From Tetragnatha versicolor (Eukaryota; Arthropoda; Arachnida; Araneae; Tetragnathidae), in assembly GCA_024610705.1 (NCBI GenBank), contig JANDEH010000008.1:37545490-37609489 (forward strand): DNA of 64,000 nucleotides. Reading direction: 5' to 3'. The position numbers were made by a program, and so were the translations under genes. Each line of letters begins with the position of its first letter. Positions within the stretch are counted from its first letter, which is position 1. This document shows positions 25,250 to 36,579 of the stretch, piece by piece. The notes below the pieces were generated by a model that ran no database searches, had not been told where the DNA came from, and saw only the letters and a list, made by a program, of their open reading frames with translations.

Positions 25250-25882
25250 ATTTCTGCAAGATTATATGCATATTTACATAACCTATATCTAAGCATTCAT
25301 TGTCAAGCATAAAAGTGTGCCAAGGTGGAAGCGTAAGTATCCTTAACTTTAGGTCACATTGTAAGTATTACAAAGCTTAGCAAGTGTTAGATAGTGCAAG
25401 CGTTATCTTTGATTTACAATTCTTTCAGAAGCATAAGACTAAACAAATTGCTACAGCTCAAAACTTGTGAGTATGATAGTTGTACCAGTTAAGATCAAGA
25501 AATGAAAGTGACTATCAAGGTTTTACTTTGTTTCAACTGGTGTGATTATTGTTTTATATCAAAGAAAACTCCAAAATTTTTTAATTAAAAAATTATGGAA
25601 TGAGTTCATCATAGGGGTTTAGAGTCTATTTATACAGTATGAAATTAATGGACAGTGTTATATACAGTTTAATTGAAACATTACGACTATTTTAAGTAAG
25701 ATTAATTAGGAAAGTTCACAAGAAAGTTAAATTAAAATTATTATTAATTGTAAGTGGTCATTTTGATGGCTAAGGTTTCCATTTTATTCAAAAGAAAGAA
25801 GGAAGAAAACATTAGTCATGTTGAGAACACTTCAGATTTAATTGAAACTCATAAATATTTCATCCTAATAATATTAACTTAC

Positions 25883-25923
25883 CAATGTGCTTTTGAAACT
25901 CAGATTTTCCAGTTGTCATAAAT
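25883..25923 (-). other. C2CD5: Candidate 5' UTR exon of C2CD5
   Basis: On the minus strand a 41-nt segment is bounded by a good acceptor (ttttgctacag) and a strong donor (GTAAGT). It is followed 630 nt downstream by a possible acceptor (cttgcag) four bases before the C2CD5 start codon. Joined this way it would form a short upstream ORF, beginning ATG-ACA-ACT, that ends in the first codons of the main frame but in another phase. No transcript evidence is available, so it may be an alternative or a false exon. Confidence 0.45.
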
Positions 25924-26299
25924 CTGTAGCAAAACAATAAAGTGTGATAGAATTCAACACACTATTAATCTCCATTTTGTTCTATAACGCTGTGGCTAAG
26001 ACGAACACAAATCCTATTGGGAATGAATCAGATTACTTAAATAAATATGGTTTAAAATTACTACAAAAACACAACTAGTAAAAACAAGTCTTCAGTCTTA
26101 CACACATGAGCACTTTTATTATTTTGAATTAAGAATTCGTAAATTAGAGGTATTTGTATTTGCACCACAATAATCCAAAAATCCAGAGCCTCAATTTACA
26201 CAATAAAATGCAAAACTGAGCACTGGGTTAAATGTAAATAAACAATAAATTAGTGTAATTTTTTTCCACTCCATATTTTTTCTGGATCCTTATTGTTCC

Positions 26300-26440
26300 A
26301 TATTCCTACAAGACGACAGGTGGCGCTAGCGGCTGGTCCTCCGATTTTGTTTGGTTTCTGATTTCTGCAAGACCGCGGCATGGCTGCGCGCGCATCCTAT
26401 GGCGGAAAGTGGAAAGGCGGGACGGACCTTTTTCCGCTTT
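26300..26440 (-). promoter_or_regulatory. GC-rich candidate promoter/first-exon region of C2CD5
   Basis: A short island rich in CG dinucleotides (ccgcggcatggctgcgcgcg and ggcgggacgg) stands out from AT-rich flanks about 1.1 kb upstream of the first coding exon. On the minus strand it includes CCGCCAT, a YY1-type motif. Its position upstream of the minus-strand gene suggests a promoter or untranslated first exon. I cannot place a transcription start. Confidence 0.35.
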
Positions 26441-26449
26441 TATTAATTT

Positions 26450-27890
26450 TAAAAACAAAATGCGCTTGCTCTTGCTCTTGCTACAATATCGGGCAATGTG
26501 ATAAATCGGGCTTTATTAATAATTCCCGGGCAATGTGATAAATTTAATGGAATTTATGAATGAAATTTATCGCTTTACCCGCTTCTACTCACTAAAAAGT
26601 CAATGAACAGGGTACTTAGAATTTAATTTTTTTTTAATTTTGAAGAAAATTATTTTCCTTACCTGATTCATTGGTCTAATGGTGTATAATCATGTTTTAT
26701 ATATTTTATCGGTGATATTTTATTTTTAATTTTTTGCCATCCAACATTATGACGGAAGTTTGGGGCGAAAAAAATTATAAAATAAAAAGTTTCGGTGGGA
26801 TTTAATTAATTAGGTGGATTTAATGAATTGAGATGGGAGGTAGAGGCAGTGAGAAGTATCAAGAAAATAAATTTCGGTGGCAGATATTGATATTCTTCGG
26901 AGGGGGTAAAAAGTAGTTACAGTTGGGTCTTATGATTAAAAGAGGAAAATTTCAGAGTTTTAGGTTAGATCTATCTTCTAATACACCCATTCGGAGGGAT
27001 ACAATATAAGAATAAAAATTTTAAAATACTGGATTACTGAAATGTTATAAATAGTGGAAGAAAAGGTTGGAGATTTGCAAATGGTCCTTCTTCAAAGTGC
27101 AGGGGTTTTAAAAATTGCCATTGACGAATCACAATAGAAAGTTATTTTTCTCTAAAAACTGATAAATTTAATACCATACCTATGTTTTATGTTTAATTGA
27201 ACCGTAATTAAAACTAATTTTTCACACAGAAACGTAACTGTTTAGCTTCGAAGCGCATGGGAACACTTATGTATTTATTATACCAAAAGTTACCCATAAT
27301 GCAAGAAAAATGTACGGAAAAGCTTTGCGTACGTAATAAACATGTCAATTTTTTCTTTTAGGAAAATCTATAAAATGTTACCCAATCGTCCAAGTTTAGG
27401 TAATGAAAATGAAAAAACCATCCACTATCATAAAAATGTTCATAATTATTGAGTAAAACCTATTTCAATCATTTTAATTGAATTAATTGTAAAATATATG
27501 TGCCTTTTGGGAATCCCCCTAAAAACTTCACCCCAAACGCCAATGTTCCCAAATGGGAACATTCTCAACCTCAAAATCATACTTGGGATTTTTTTTCTGC
27601 CAAAAACTGACCAGAATAGTTTTATTAATGATGAAACAAGCCATTTAAGCCAAAAATCAGAACCTTTAATTTGAAATTTGAATTGTGGCGTTTAAAAGGT
27701 TAATGGTTTCAAAAAAATTCACAAGTAACTCATCCTCATCCAAACTCAAAGTAACTCATCCAACAAGAAGTATACAAACCATTTCCTTAACACCAAAAAA
27801 TAGACTTCGTAAGTTTTATTCGCATTCACAAATAAGCCAATCTGCCATAAAAAATCTAGTACAAAATATCCTTTTTTGTCCTTTCCTTTT
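26450..27890. other. AT-rich intergenic DNA with a gggcaatgtgataaat repeat
   Basis: At 26494-26545 the phrase gggcaatgtgataaat occurs twice; it recurs in the element at 56467-56698, so this is probably a fragment of that family. The rest of the stretch shows no gene or clear element ends. Confidence 0.5.
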
Positions 27891-27898
27891 TTATTGGG

Positions 27899-28345
27899 AT
27901 CAAGCTTAATGTTATCAATCGGATAATGTTATCGAATGACCGACCCCGACCACTCCCATAATAACTTAACGCAAAATGTGTCGTTTTATGCAATGCAATC
28001 AATATATCGCTTATTGTTATAAAAATCTGGTTTAATCCAGTAAAAGCCTCATTATTTTCCCGTTTGAAGGCCAATTTTTATACATAATCATACCAAATGA
28101 GTAACTAATTTATTGGTGTTTATAAGTTCAACTCTAATAATTTTATTTAAGAATGTCGAAGTTGCAAAATACATACCAGGTAATCGTTTTAAACACTTAA
28201 ATTATGACTAACTAGTCGTGATTTAAAGCAAACATCACTCGATTACAGTGTTTGCAACTTTCTAGTATCAAATCGCTTATTATTATCAATCGGATATTGT
28301 TATCATTCTTTACATCAGCTAAAGTGATCACATTATACTCTGTTC
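27899..28345. mobile_element. Diverged relative of the pogo/Tc1-like MITE at 54598-55352
   Basis: The segment starts aagcttaatgttatcaatcg and ends near gtgatcacatta. It shares the repeated word ttatcaatcggataatgtta and the general layout with the better preserved copy. The outer CAGTCGAATCCGC ends are lost. Confidence 0.6.
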
Positions 28346-28825
28346 ATTTTGAACTGGCGCTTGAAAATATTTCCTTCCCCACCACCGATCGGTAACCATA
28401 GCAACTATCCTATACTATTGGCTTCCTTACTATTGGCTGCTCGAAGAGCGTAACTATGGTTACGCGTCTAGCGTGGGGGAAAGCATTATTTCTCAAGCGC
28501 CAATTCTAAATGAATAGAGTATAAGAGGAGCCTACTGTATAAATAAAATTATTGTTACAAGATAATTTTATTTTCTTCACAAGCACTTGAAATGAAACGC
28601 AAAAAATTGAGTGATTTTAAGAAAAATAACGATTTGTAATGAAAACGCGTGAGAAAATTACAGGCACAAGCATCCTAGATCCTGGCTAAAACAAAGCTGC
28701 GACACACTCAATTTGTGAGAGCTCGCGGGGATGTCTTTCCTCTCCGTTGCACGTTTTGAATGGAAGAATGCTTGGAAATTTTCAAATAGAAGGATGTTTC
28801 ATGGAAACACCGGCCCGGATTTTCC

Positions 28826-29667
28826 TAATGTTCGGCACTAGTTAACTAAAAGTAGTTGAAAAGTAGTTAACTACTAGTTGCAACTACTAGTTAACTAGTA
28901 GTTCAACTACTTTTGGTTTAGAGTAGTTGAACTAGTAGTTTAACTACTTTTTTCACCAACTACTAGTTCCAACTACTTCAAAAAAATCAACTACTTCAAA
29001 AAATATTGAAAGATCAAAATTTTTAAAAATATGTTACATCTACTAACAACGCCATTTTTCGTGATACATTTTCATATTTAGCAACCTTGAAATATATTTC
29101 ATCCCAGAAATTGACATATAAATGCAACCCTTTTTTGAAATCATCTCTAGAAATTAGGAAGTTCAGGGTTTTCTCTTCTGGAAATTCCAGCACTTTGAAA
29201 AGCGATTTTAGGCTAGGTTTACGAGGATTCTAGATGTTTTTCCAGCATTAAAATTAGTTAGGCAATACTTAAAGTTAACGGCCCAATTTTATGCTTAAAA
29301 TGTTGTTGTTCAGGCTAAGGGGGGTTAGAACCCTTAACCCCCCTTATATACGACACTGTACTGACTAATATAAACACAACTTAGAAAACTTAGACACCAA
29401 AAACCTGTATACCTATCCAAAATTGGCGAATCTTTAGCCATGATATTTTTGCCATAGGTAAGAAAAAGTAATCGAAAATTTGGGGAAAATATCTTATGAA
29501 ATTAAATAGACTAGTTAACTAGTAGTTAACTACTTTGGGAAATAATCAACTACTAGTTACAACTACTTCCAAGAAAAAGTAGTTAACTAGTAGTTACAAC
29601 TACTTTTGCCCAGACTAGTTGGTAGTTGGTAGTTAACTACTTTTTGACCAGTAGTTGCCTAACACTA
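28826..29667. mobile_element. hAT-like element built of GTAGTTAACTAC-type repeats
   Basis: Ends TAATGTTCGGCA / TGCC-TAACACTA (a TAGTG-type hAT terminus) are flanked by an exact 8-bp duplication GATTTTCC (28818-28825 and 29668-29675). Both ends hold dense arrays of overlapping palindromes (tagttaactactagttgaac and similar) over about 150 bp, so the ends can fold on themselves and on each other. No transposase frame is seen. Confidence 0.85.
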
Positions 29668-30233
29668 GATTTTCCTAGTATAGAGAGCCAGACAGACAAC
29701 TTCAACTTTTTTTAGGAGGGCAGAAAATTAGATCTTTAGAGCAAAATCAAAATGAACAATCCCAAAAAACACGTTTTTCCAAATCCTCAAAAATCATCCA
29801 AACAGAGCTAACATTACGAAACCCAATATGCTATAATAGCATGGGTGGGTCCAGTGGGGGGCATCATGGCCCAAGAAACCCTCACAAATAGCAAGAAACA
29901 CTTTTTTAATGCTAAAAGTAAAAAAAAAATTCTCAGGGAGGACCCCCAAACCCCCTTCAAAATTTTGACACCTCTTTCCCCTTGAAAATTTTGCCCTTTA
30001 GATAAAGCGGTCCTCTTTTGGGTGTTTCCCAAAGAGTTTTAAAAAAGATAAAACACTAGAGTTTAAAGGCGCATTTTAAAAAAAATTTCTGGAGGAGGAC
30101 CTCCAGCCCCCTCGAAAATAAGGTGTATATTTATAATTTTTTCCTTAAAAATCTGAGGTTTTCAAGGAATCAAAATGAGCTGAAACTTTACTTACATACT
30201 TATCTCTCTATTCTAAAAAAAAGTTTTTGGTGA

Positions 30234-30749
30234 GGGGCCGTTCAAATATTACGTAAGCACCTAAGGGGGGAGGGGGGTTTGCTCTTTGCTTATTTTTGCT
30301 GACAAGGGGGGAGGGGGGATATGAGTGATGCTTACGTAAGATGGTGCATTTTCGAAAATCTCTTGTTTCTTGCATAAATAATTTCAAAATTCAACCAATA
30401 ATAAATGTAACAAAAAATTGAATTAGGAAATCTGACGTAAGCACTTTTTTCTGGAGATGGACCACCCTATAACATTTTGAAATTGTAATCACGAAAAGTA
30501 GTATTTCGACTCATTTTTGAACCCTTAGGGTTACACACAATAAGTACAGCTCCTTGTACGAGTCACCTAATTTTCAATGAAAAAACAGTAACTACAAGGG
30601 ATGTCAAAATTTCGGGAGGGGGGGTCCGGCAGTATCTTACGTAATTATGGTGGGGGGTTGAGGTTGAGGTATGCTTATCTTTGCTGACAAAAGGGGAGGG
30701 GGGGTTAAAAATGACCAAAAAAGTGCTTACGTAATATTTGAACGGCCCC
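30234..30749. mobile_element. MITE with GGGGCCGTTCAAATATTACG ends, copy 1
   Basis: The 516-bp element has inverted ends GGGGCCGTTCAAATATTACG / cgtaatatttgaacggcccc and flanking TGA on both sides, which may be a 3-bp target duplication. It has G-runs near each end and four copies of TTACGTAA. No coding capacity. Confidence 0.8.
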
Positions 30750-30900
30750 TGAACGGTTTCCAGAGAAAGGCTTTTTAATTACTGAACCGAATGACAAGTA
30801 TAAGGTATCAAAATGTCCGGATTCTTTCCGGATTTCCGAGTTAGGCCCTTCGATTTTTCAAAAAAATTCTCAATTTTAAAATATTTCCATTTTTTTAGAT

Positions 30901-31399
30901 GGGGCCCGTTCAAATATTACGTAAGCACCTAAGGGGGGGAGGGGGTTTGCTCTTTGCTTATTTTTCCTGACAAGGGGGGGAGGGAGGATTTGAGTGATGC
31001 TTACGTAAGATACTGAATTTTCGAAAATATCTTGTTTCTTGCATAAATAATTTCAAAACTCAACCAAAAATAAATTTAACAAAAAATTGAATTAGGAAAT
31101 CTGACGTAAGCACTTTTTTCTGGGGATAGGGATAGACTCCCCAAACTTTTTGAAATTTTAACCCCGAAAAGTAGTGTTTTGACTCATTTTTGAAGGGTTA
31201 CACCCAAAAAGGACAGCCCCTTGTATAAGTCACCTAATTTTCAAGGAGAAAAAAAAACAATATTTACGAAAAGGATGTCAAAATTTACGGGGGGGTATCA
31301 GGCAGTTTCTTATACGTAATTATGGTAGGGGGGTTGGAGGTTTGCTTATCTTTGCTGACAAGGGGGTAGGGTGGTTAAAAATGACCAAAGAAGTGCTTA
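30901..31399. mobile_element. MITE copy 2 of the same family, right end lost
   Basis: It repeats copy 1 from its left end through aagaagtgctta, then stops where a related element (31400-31832) begins; the expected right terminus is absent beyond it. Alignment with copy 1 is direct and nearly full length. Confidence 0.75.
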
Positions 31400-31832
31400 G
31401 GGGCCATTCATTAATTACGTAAGGGTCCCGAGGGGGAGGGGGGTTGGAAAAATCTCTACATACCCTTACTTGGGGGGTGGGGGGGGGTCAAACCAATTCT
31501 TACGTAAGATTTTCCTAGTTAATATAAAAAAATTTTCAATTATTCTAATCAAGAGATAATAATATAATAGTAATACGTAGTTGACAGCAAGAATATTACA
31601 TATCTGTTAATAAAATGTTAGAAAACTCTCCGTTTGACGTAAATCAAATAAAAATATTTGATTTACGTCAAACGGAGAGTTTTCTAACATTTTATTATTT
31701 GGAAAAACATAATGGAATCTTACGTAAGAATAGGGGGGAGGGGTTTGAAAAATCTTACGTACCCTTACATGGGGGGAGGGGGGGGGGTCAAAAATTGCCA
31801 AAATCATCCTTACGTAATTAATGAATGGCCCC
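31400..31832. mobile_element. Related MITE with GGGGCCATTCATTAATTACG ends
   Basis: Ends ggggccattcattaattacg / cgtaattaatgaatggcccc enclose 433 bp with a perfect central hairpin (31609-31696). Flanks are TTA and TAA, so a TA duplication is possible. It sits at the broken right edge of copy 2. Confidence 0.8.
31609..31696. repeat. Perfect hairpin, 42-bp arms, 4-nt AAAA loop
   Basis: Bases 31609-31650 are the exact reverse complement of 31655-31696, separated by aaaa. The arm carries ctccgtttgacgtaaatc. No mismatch in 42 bp means the arms are recent or kept identical. Confidence 0.95.
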
Positions 31833-32127
31833 TAAGCAGTCAGAAAACAAATGAAAAATAAATATCGGAATATAATTTTCAGGTAATTTCCAATTTGTAT
31901 AAATTTATTGTATTATGCATTTTATTGTAATAAAATAATTTTAAGAAAATAATTGGATTTATTGAAGTGAAATTTTTTTGTTCTGTAATATCTATTTAAA
32001 GTTAATTGTGGGTTTTTAAACTTTTTAAAGTGTAATTATAATAGTATTTCTTTTTCTGCCTTACTATTGTAAGTTCAAAACATGCAGTAGCTACCTTTTA
32101 TTAAGTTTAAGTTTTTCATAATATTAG

Positions 32128-32820
32128 CATACCTGCCAACCGTTCCGATTAAATCGTATTTGTTCCGATTTTTCACTGTTGTTCCGAAAATACGATTTCA
32201 GTACCAAATGTTCCGTTTTTACGTCCCCCTGTCCCGCCATTTTCGACCTACTCGAATTGTGCAATAATAAGGCGTTTAGTCTTAGTGAAAGGGTGTTAAG
32301 TCTAGTTCGTAAGAACAAGACTTACTCTCAGAGTTCCATGGACTGATACTCTACAGGCATTGCTAGCTGCGAAAATAGTAATTCTGATCCATGCTATAAT
32401 AAATATTTCAGTGCTCACCTATTAAAAAGGGCAAAATCAGCTACTTTTGTAGCACTTAATAAAGATTAATTTTTCTATTTTCCAAACTATGTTTGCTTAT
32501 TTCACTGTTTCATTTTATTAGTACTTACTAAGTATTTTTAAATCTTTCTGAGTTATCATGTATGAAATTCCCAATGTTTAACATCTTGAGTCATTTTTTT
32601 ATTCTATTTGCAGAAATTTAAACCCAGATAAAAGGAAAAAAATTAACTTCATTATATCCTAGTATAAATGTAGATAATTATTAGTCAGAATATAAAGGTA
32701 TATAAAACACTTAGTCCCCTTAATAACCATAAGATACCTTAGATAAGAGATAAAAGTTATGAATCAAAACGTGTCGTGCGTGTTGTTCCTATTTCTGTTT
32801 CTGAAATGTTGGCAGGTATG
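32128..32820. mobile_element. Inverted-repeat element with CATACCTGCCAAC ends
   Basis: Perfect 13-bp terminal repeats CATACCTGCCAAC / GTTGGCAGGTATG are flanked by TATTAG on both sides (32122-32127 and 32821-32826). The left end repeats the word gttccgat or gttccga several times. The 6-bp duplication is shorter than usual for hAT. The open frame in it looks non-coding. Confidence 0.75.
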
Positions 32821-32829
32821 TATTAGTTT

Positions 32830-34110
32830 GAGACTTGTCGAAATGTCACAATTACTGAGAAATATCTCTTAAAGTAAAGGGGGACACACGAAAGGGGATT
32901 ATTTCTTTACAAACTGGACGAGAGATAAATTCCCCGTAAATTTTGAAAATTGCTTTAAGTTAATATTGTGATCTTTCCTCCAAGAAAAACTTAGTTTTTT
33001 TACGCTTCGTATTCTCATTTTTTCCTCCTTATTTAATCCTTGAATATCCCCTGCTTAAAAGCACTCTGGAAAGTATAACATACCTTCCGATATGCTCCCC
33101 CCGGTCTGGACCCGCAGTTGATGTATGGGGTCAATCCATTCATGCATTCATTCTCCAGCGTGAAATGTCCATCTTATCATACAGAATGCAGGCGTCCTGC
33201 CGAAGAAGTCCGCTTGGCGACCTCCTCTGCCTCTGATAAGATAAACTAGGATCCAATTTCCAGACATTTTCTGGGGGAGGACACCCAGACACCTCCTTTG
33301 GTATAGGACAGTAATATTTCTAACTTTCTATAATAAATTCGTCAAAATAAAAATCTTATCAAAAAATGTTTTAAATTCTTGGAAATGTGTTCGAAATTAG
33401 AATTAGGTGTACCAAAGCGAGTTGAAAACCTGCTTTTTAGACCCAGACCCCCCTTTAGGTATTTAGAACACGATTATTCACACCCTTTTTAATATTAGGT
33501 TAATTAAAAAGATTCAGTTTGATTTGGAAAATTCTTAGCTCGCCAAAACTAAATCATTGATCCCCTCTCCCTACCCTGCCAGCAAAAAAATAGGTTCGCT
33601 TTGAAAGACATTGGAAAGGAAAATTAATAGAATATCGATAAATATCAGTTTATTAATACATACACTATTAAAACGACAGTCTCAAAAATAAGTAAAAATA
33701 ACTCAAATCTGAGTATGTCACGCACTCAAACAGGCTCCGATCCAAATTTACTCAAATTTGAATACATGCATGCATGTACTCATTTTTGAAAATGTGCAGA
33801 TGCTCAAAAATAAAACATCATGTACTCATTTTTTAATTCGTCCATGACATTCTTATACAGAGGGGGCAATGTGTTACTGTTATGATGACCATATACTATG
33901 ACGTGGGAAGTTAACAAATTAGATGAGTGCGACGTCACAATTTTGGGCTTCACGTCATCACATCAACTTTATACGTTGCTTTCGATGTATTGCAGATATT
34001 TCAATTTTCAAATATAAACTAAAAATAAGCATAATTTGAGTGGTGACTATAAAATTGTTTGAAACTGAGTACGTCTGGTGCTGGTGTTTCAAAATTGAAA
34101 GCATTGGGTG
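32830..34110. other. Intergenic DNA with fragments of repeats
   Basis: It contains short pieces of the ttctgggggaggacacccag type found in many elements of this window (near 33269 and 33440) and AT-rich sequence. No element ends with duplications and no gene are visible. Confidence 0.5.
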
Positions 34111-34117
34111 GTCATTA

Positions 34118-35395
34118 GGGTGTCCCTTATTTTACCGAAAAAATTTTTTTTGCGAATTTGAAAACGATTACCCTCTATTCTTTTTATTAATGCCCTAGGC
34201 TATTCAGATACAAAATTTTATCCCTCTACGATGATATTATCATGTGCAAAATCTTAATTAACGTTGGTCAATTTGTCTGTTTTTGTCCTTTTTGTGACAT
34301 AATTTTTTTATTTTTGGGAATTTGAAAAGAGGTACCCTCTACTTTTTTTATAAATGCCTTGACCTAGTCAGATATAAAATTTCATCCCTCTACGATAATA
34401 TTAACCCGTGCCGAATCTCAATTGAAGATGGTCAAACAACCCAAATTACCAACGCCCGCGCTCACCACTATTTTTCTGCTTTTTTCCTTTTTTTATAAGG
34501 TTTTCAACTTGGAGTAGGATTTTGATCACTTTGAAACGATGTCTGTTACAGGAAGTTCACACAATGAAGGTAAATCAATTTTCTTAGTTGGGAATTTGAG
34601 TCATCAGATAACTGGATCTAAGTACCCAGCAATCAACAAATTCTTGCGGTGCTGTTTTACAACATTCGTGTAGTTCAACTTTCTGTTAAACAAAGTGCCA
34701 TATTAACTGTTCGTGAATGTATTATTTTTGGGGAGAAAGCAAGGATACCGACGAAATTATTTGCTAACCGTGTAAGGAAAGTTCTTAAACTTTATAATAT
34801 TTGGCGAAAACTTAAAAAAAACAGCACAAAAACGCAAGTTATTCACAAACGGAGGGCCGAGGAATTTCTTGCATCTTTGGATAATTTATTTGATATTGCA
34901 CACATCGAGGCCTTAGAAATGATAGAGATCGAAGAAGATAAAATTTTCCTACTAAAGCAGAGGAAGTCAGGCCGTCCAGGCTGCTTATTAGGCTTAATTT
35001 TTCAGGAAAAAATTTTTAGAAAAAATTTATTTTAAAAAGTGGTGAGTATTAGACTTTTTTGTGAGTAATTGGCTTGATTGGCCATGTTCAATTGAGATTC
35101 GGCACGGGTTAACATTATCGTAGAGGGATGAAATTTTATATCTGACTAGGTCAAGGCATTTATAAAAAAAGTAGAGGGTACCTCTTTTCAAATTCGAAAA
35201 AATAAAAAAATTCTGTCACAAAAAGGACAAAAACAGACAAATTGACCAACTTTAATTAAGATTTTGCACATGATAATATCATCGTAGGGGGATAAAATTT
35301 TGTATCTGAATAGCCTAGGGCATTAATAAAAAGAATAGAGGGTAATCGTTTTCAAATTCGCAAAAAAAAATTTTTCGGTAAAATAAGGGACACCC
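34118..35395. mobile_element. TA-flanked foldback element with internal coding fragment
   Basis: Ends GGGTGTCCCTTATTTTACCG / cggtaaaataagggacaccc are perfect inverted repeats, next to TA on both sides (34116-34117 and 35396-35397). The inverted arms continue about 330 bp inward on each side. Between them lies an open frame on the plus strand (see 34649-35035). A TA duplication fits Tc1/mariner-like or related transposition, but no DDE catalytic domain is present. Confidence 0.82.
34649..35035 (+). pseudogene. Fragment of a transposon-associated protein of unknown function
   Basis: The frame encodes LFYNIRVVQLSVKQSA, then a lysine-rich helical part ending in GEKARIPTKL, an EEFLASLDNLFDIAHIEALE segment, and IEEDKIFLLKQRKSGRPGCL. 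It resembles proteins I recall from arthropod and Hydra genomes that occur with repetitive elements; the function is not known. There is no ATG at the visible start (GTG), and in-frame coding-like sequence (QQILAV) continues just upstream, so the start is missing or spliced. The C-terminal end runs into the inverted arm and stops. I regard it as a remnant carried in the foldback. Confidence 0.55.
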
Positions 35396-36297
35396 TAGTG
35401 GTCATATTTGAGACAAAAAGTTTCATACCAAAATGAGAACATCGATTTACACAAATTTGAAACTGTCATTTCTCTCAATGTATACCATTTATAGTTCAAG
35501 TAGGAAACAGATACTTTTTAATTTTTTACCTTAATTAATTCTTTGTTTCATTTGTAAAAAAGAAATCCTCCAAGTTATTTCTTTAATTGGTAGTACACCG
35601 TGATATTCCTCCCTGTAGCAAGGGGGTGTTACCAAAATATAAGATCTAAATTATTCAAAAATAAGTCAGAACTCTGATTGAACACAAATTAATTTTTTTA
35701 TTGGAATTCCTCAGACATAAGGGGAGGAAAAGGGCACGCCCCCTGATATATTCGGACTAAGTGTACCAAAACTAATCCCTCAATCCCTGTTTTTAGGGTC
35801 TAATTTTCTGGGGGCACCCCAGAAAATTTTAATTCCCCAGATCCCCTATTTTTACTTAGAACTCTATCATTCACTATTATTTGCTCCGTATCACGTACGT
35901 GCGTCAAAATGCAAATTCTACTTATAAATTTCTAAGAAAAAAAGTACTATGAGCAGGACCCGACTTTCACGTTTTTGGGCCCAGGGATAAAGACTCGCTT
36001 GGGACCTCCGACATATCTTAATTAAAATTTAACTTTATTTGACTTAACAAAAAATATAAATAATCTTTAATCCAAGTGTAAATACTTCGTAAACATTTTT
36101 TATTTGAAGTTAATAAATTTATTTTACAATCTTTCACATTTTCTTAGGTTCTAAGCATTTTGGGGAGCCCTCTTGAAATGGGGGCCCTTGACAAGGGCCC
36201 CGAATGCCCTCCCAGAAATCAGGCTCTGACTATCAGAAGAAGGTAGATAGAAAGGGGGCTACATGAAGTTTTCCCGCCGCCGGGGCCAACTCAACTG

Positions 36298-36331
36298 CCT
36301 TATCTCGGAGATAAGGCTCTGTGCTCACGTG
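36298..36331. promoter_or_regulatory. Inverted GATA sites and E-box upstream of the SOCS-box gene
   Basis: A perfect palindrome ccttatctcggagataagg (36298-36316) holds two opposed GATA motifs, followed 9 bp later by CACGTG (36326-36331). They lie about 250-280 bp upstream of the start codon in the GC-richer 5' region. Regulatory use is inference. Confidence 0.35.
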
Positions 36332-36579
36332 CTACAAATGGACGAACCGGACAAGGGGGGGCGGGGTGAAACGGGGGAGAAGGTGAAGCATTGCACATTT
36401 CTCATTCATTTCTCCTCTCCCGTCCATGAGTGCGAGTGGATTTGTTGCTGTCGTTTCGTTTGTTCGAAGTTCGAACTCCTAGACGTGGCTATAGAATAGA
36501 GCTCATACCGGATCTCAGCGCGTGTATTGTGTCCGTTCAAATCGCGTGTTGCTCTTGTTTCACTGCATTTATCATAGAC

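Noticed and set aside
33080..33250. Possible tRNA-derived SINE
   Set aside because: No A and B box pair and no tRNA fold could be found by eye.
36430..36579. Upstream in-frame ATG extending the SOCS-box protein by 50 residues
   Set aside because: The extension (MRVDLLLSFRLFEVRTPRRG...) is compositionally unlike the rest and the ATG at 36580 has better context; it could still be used.
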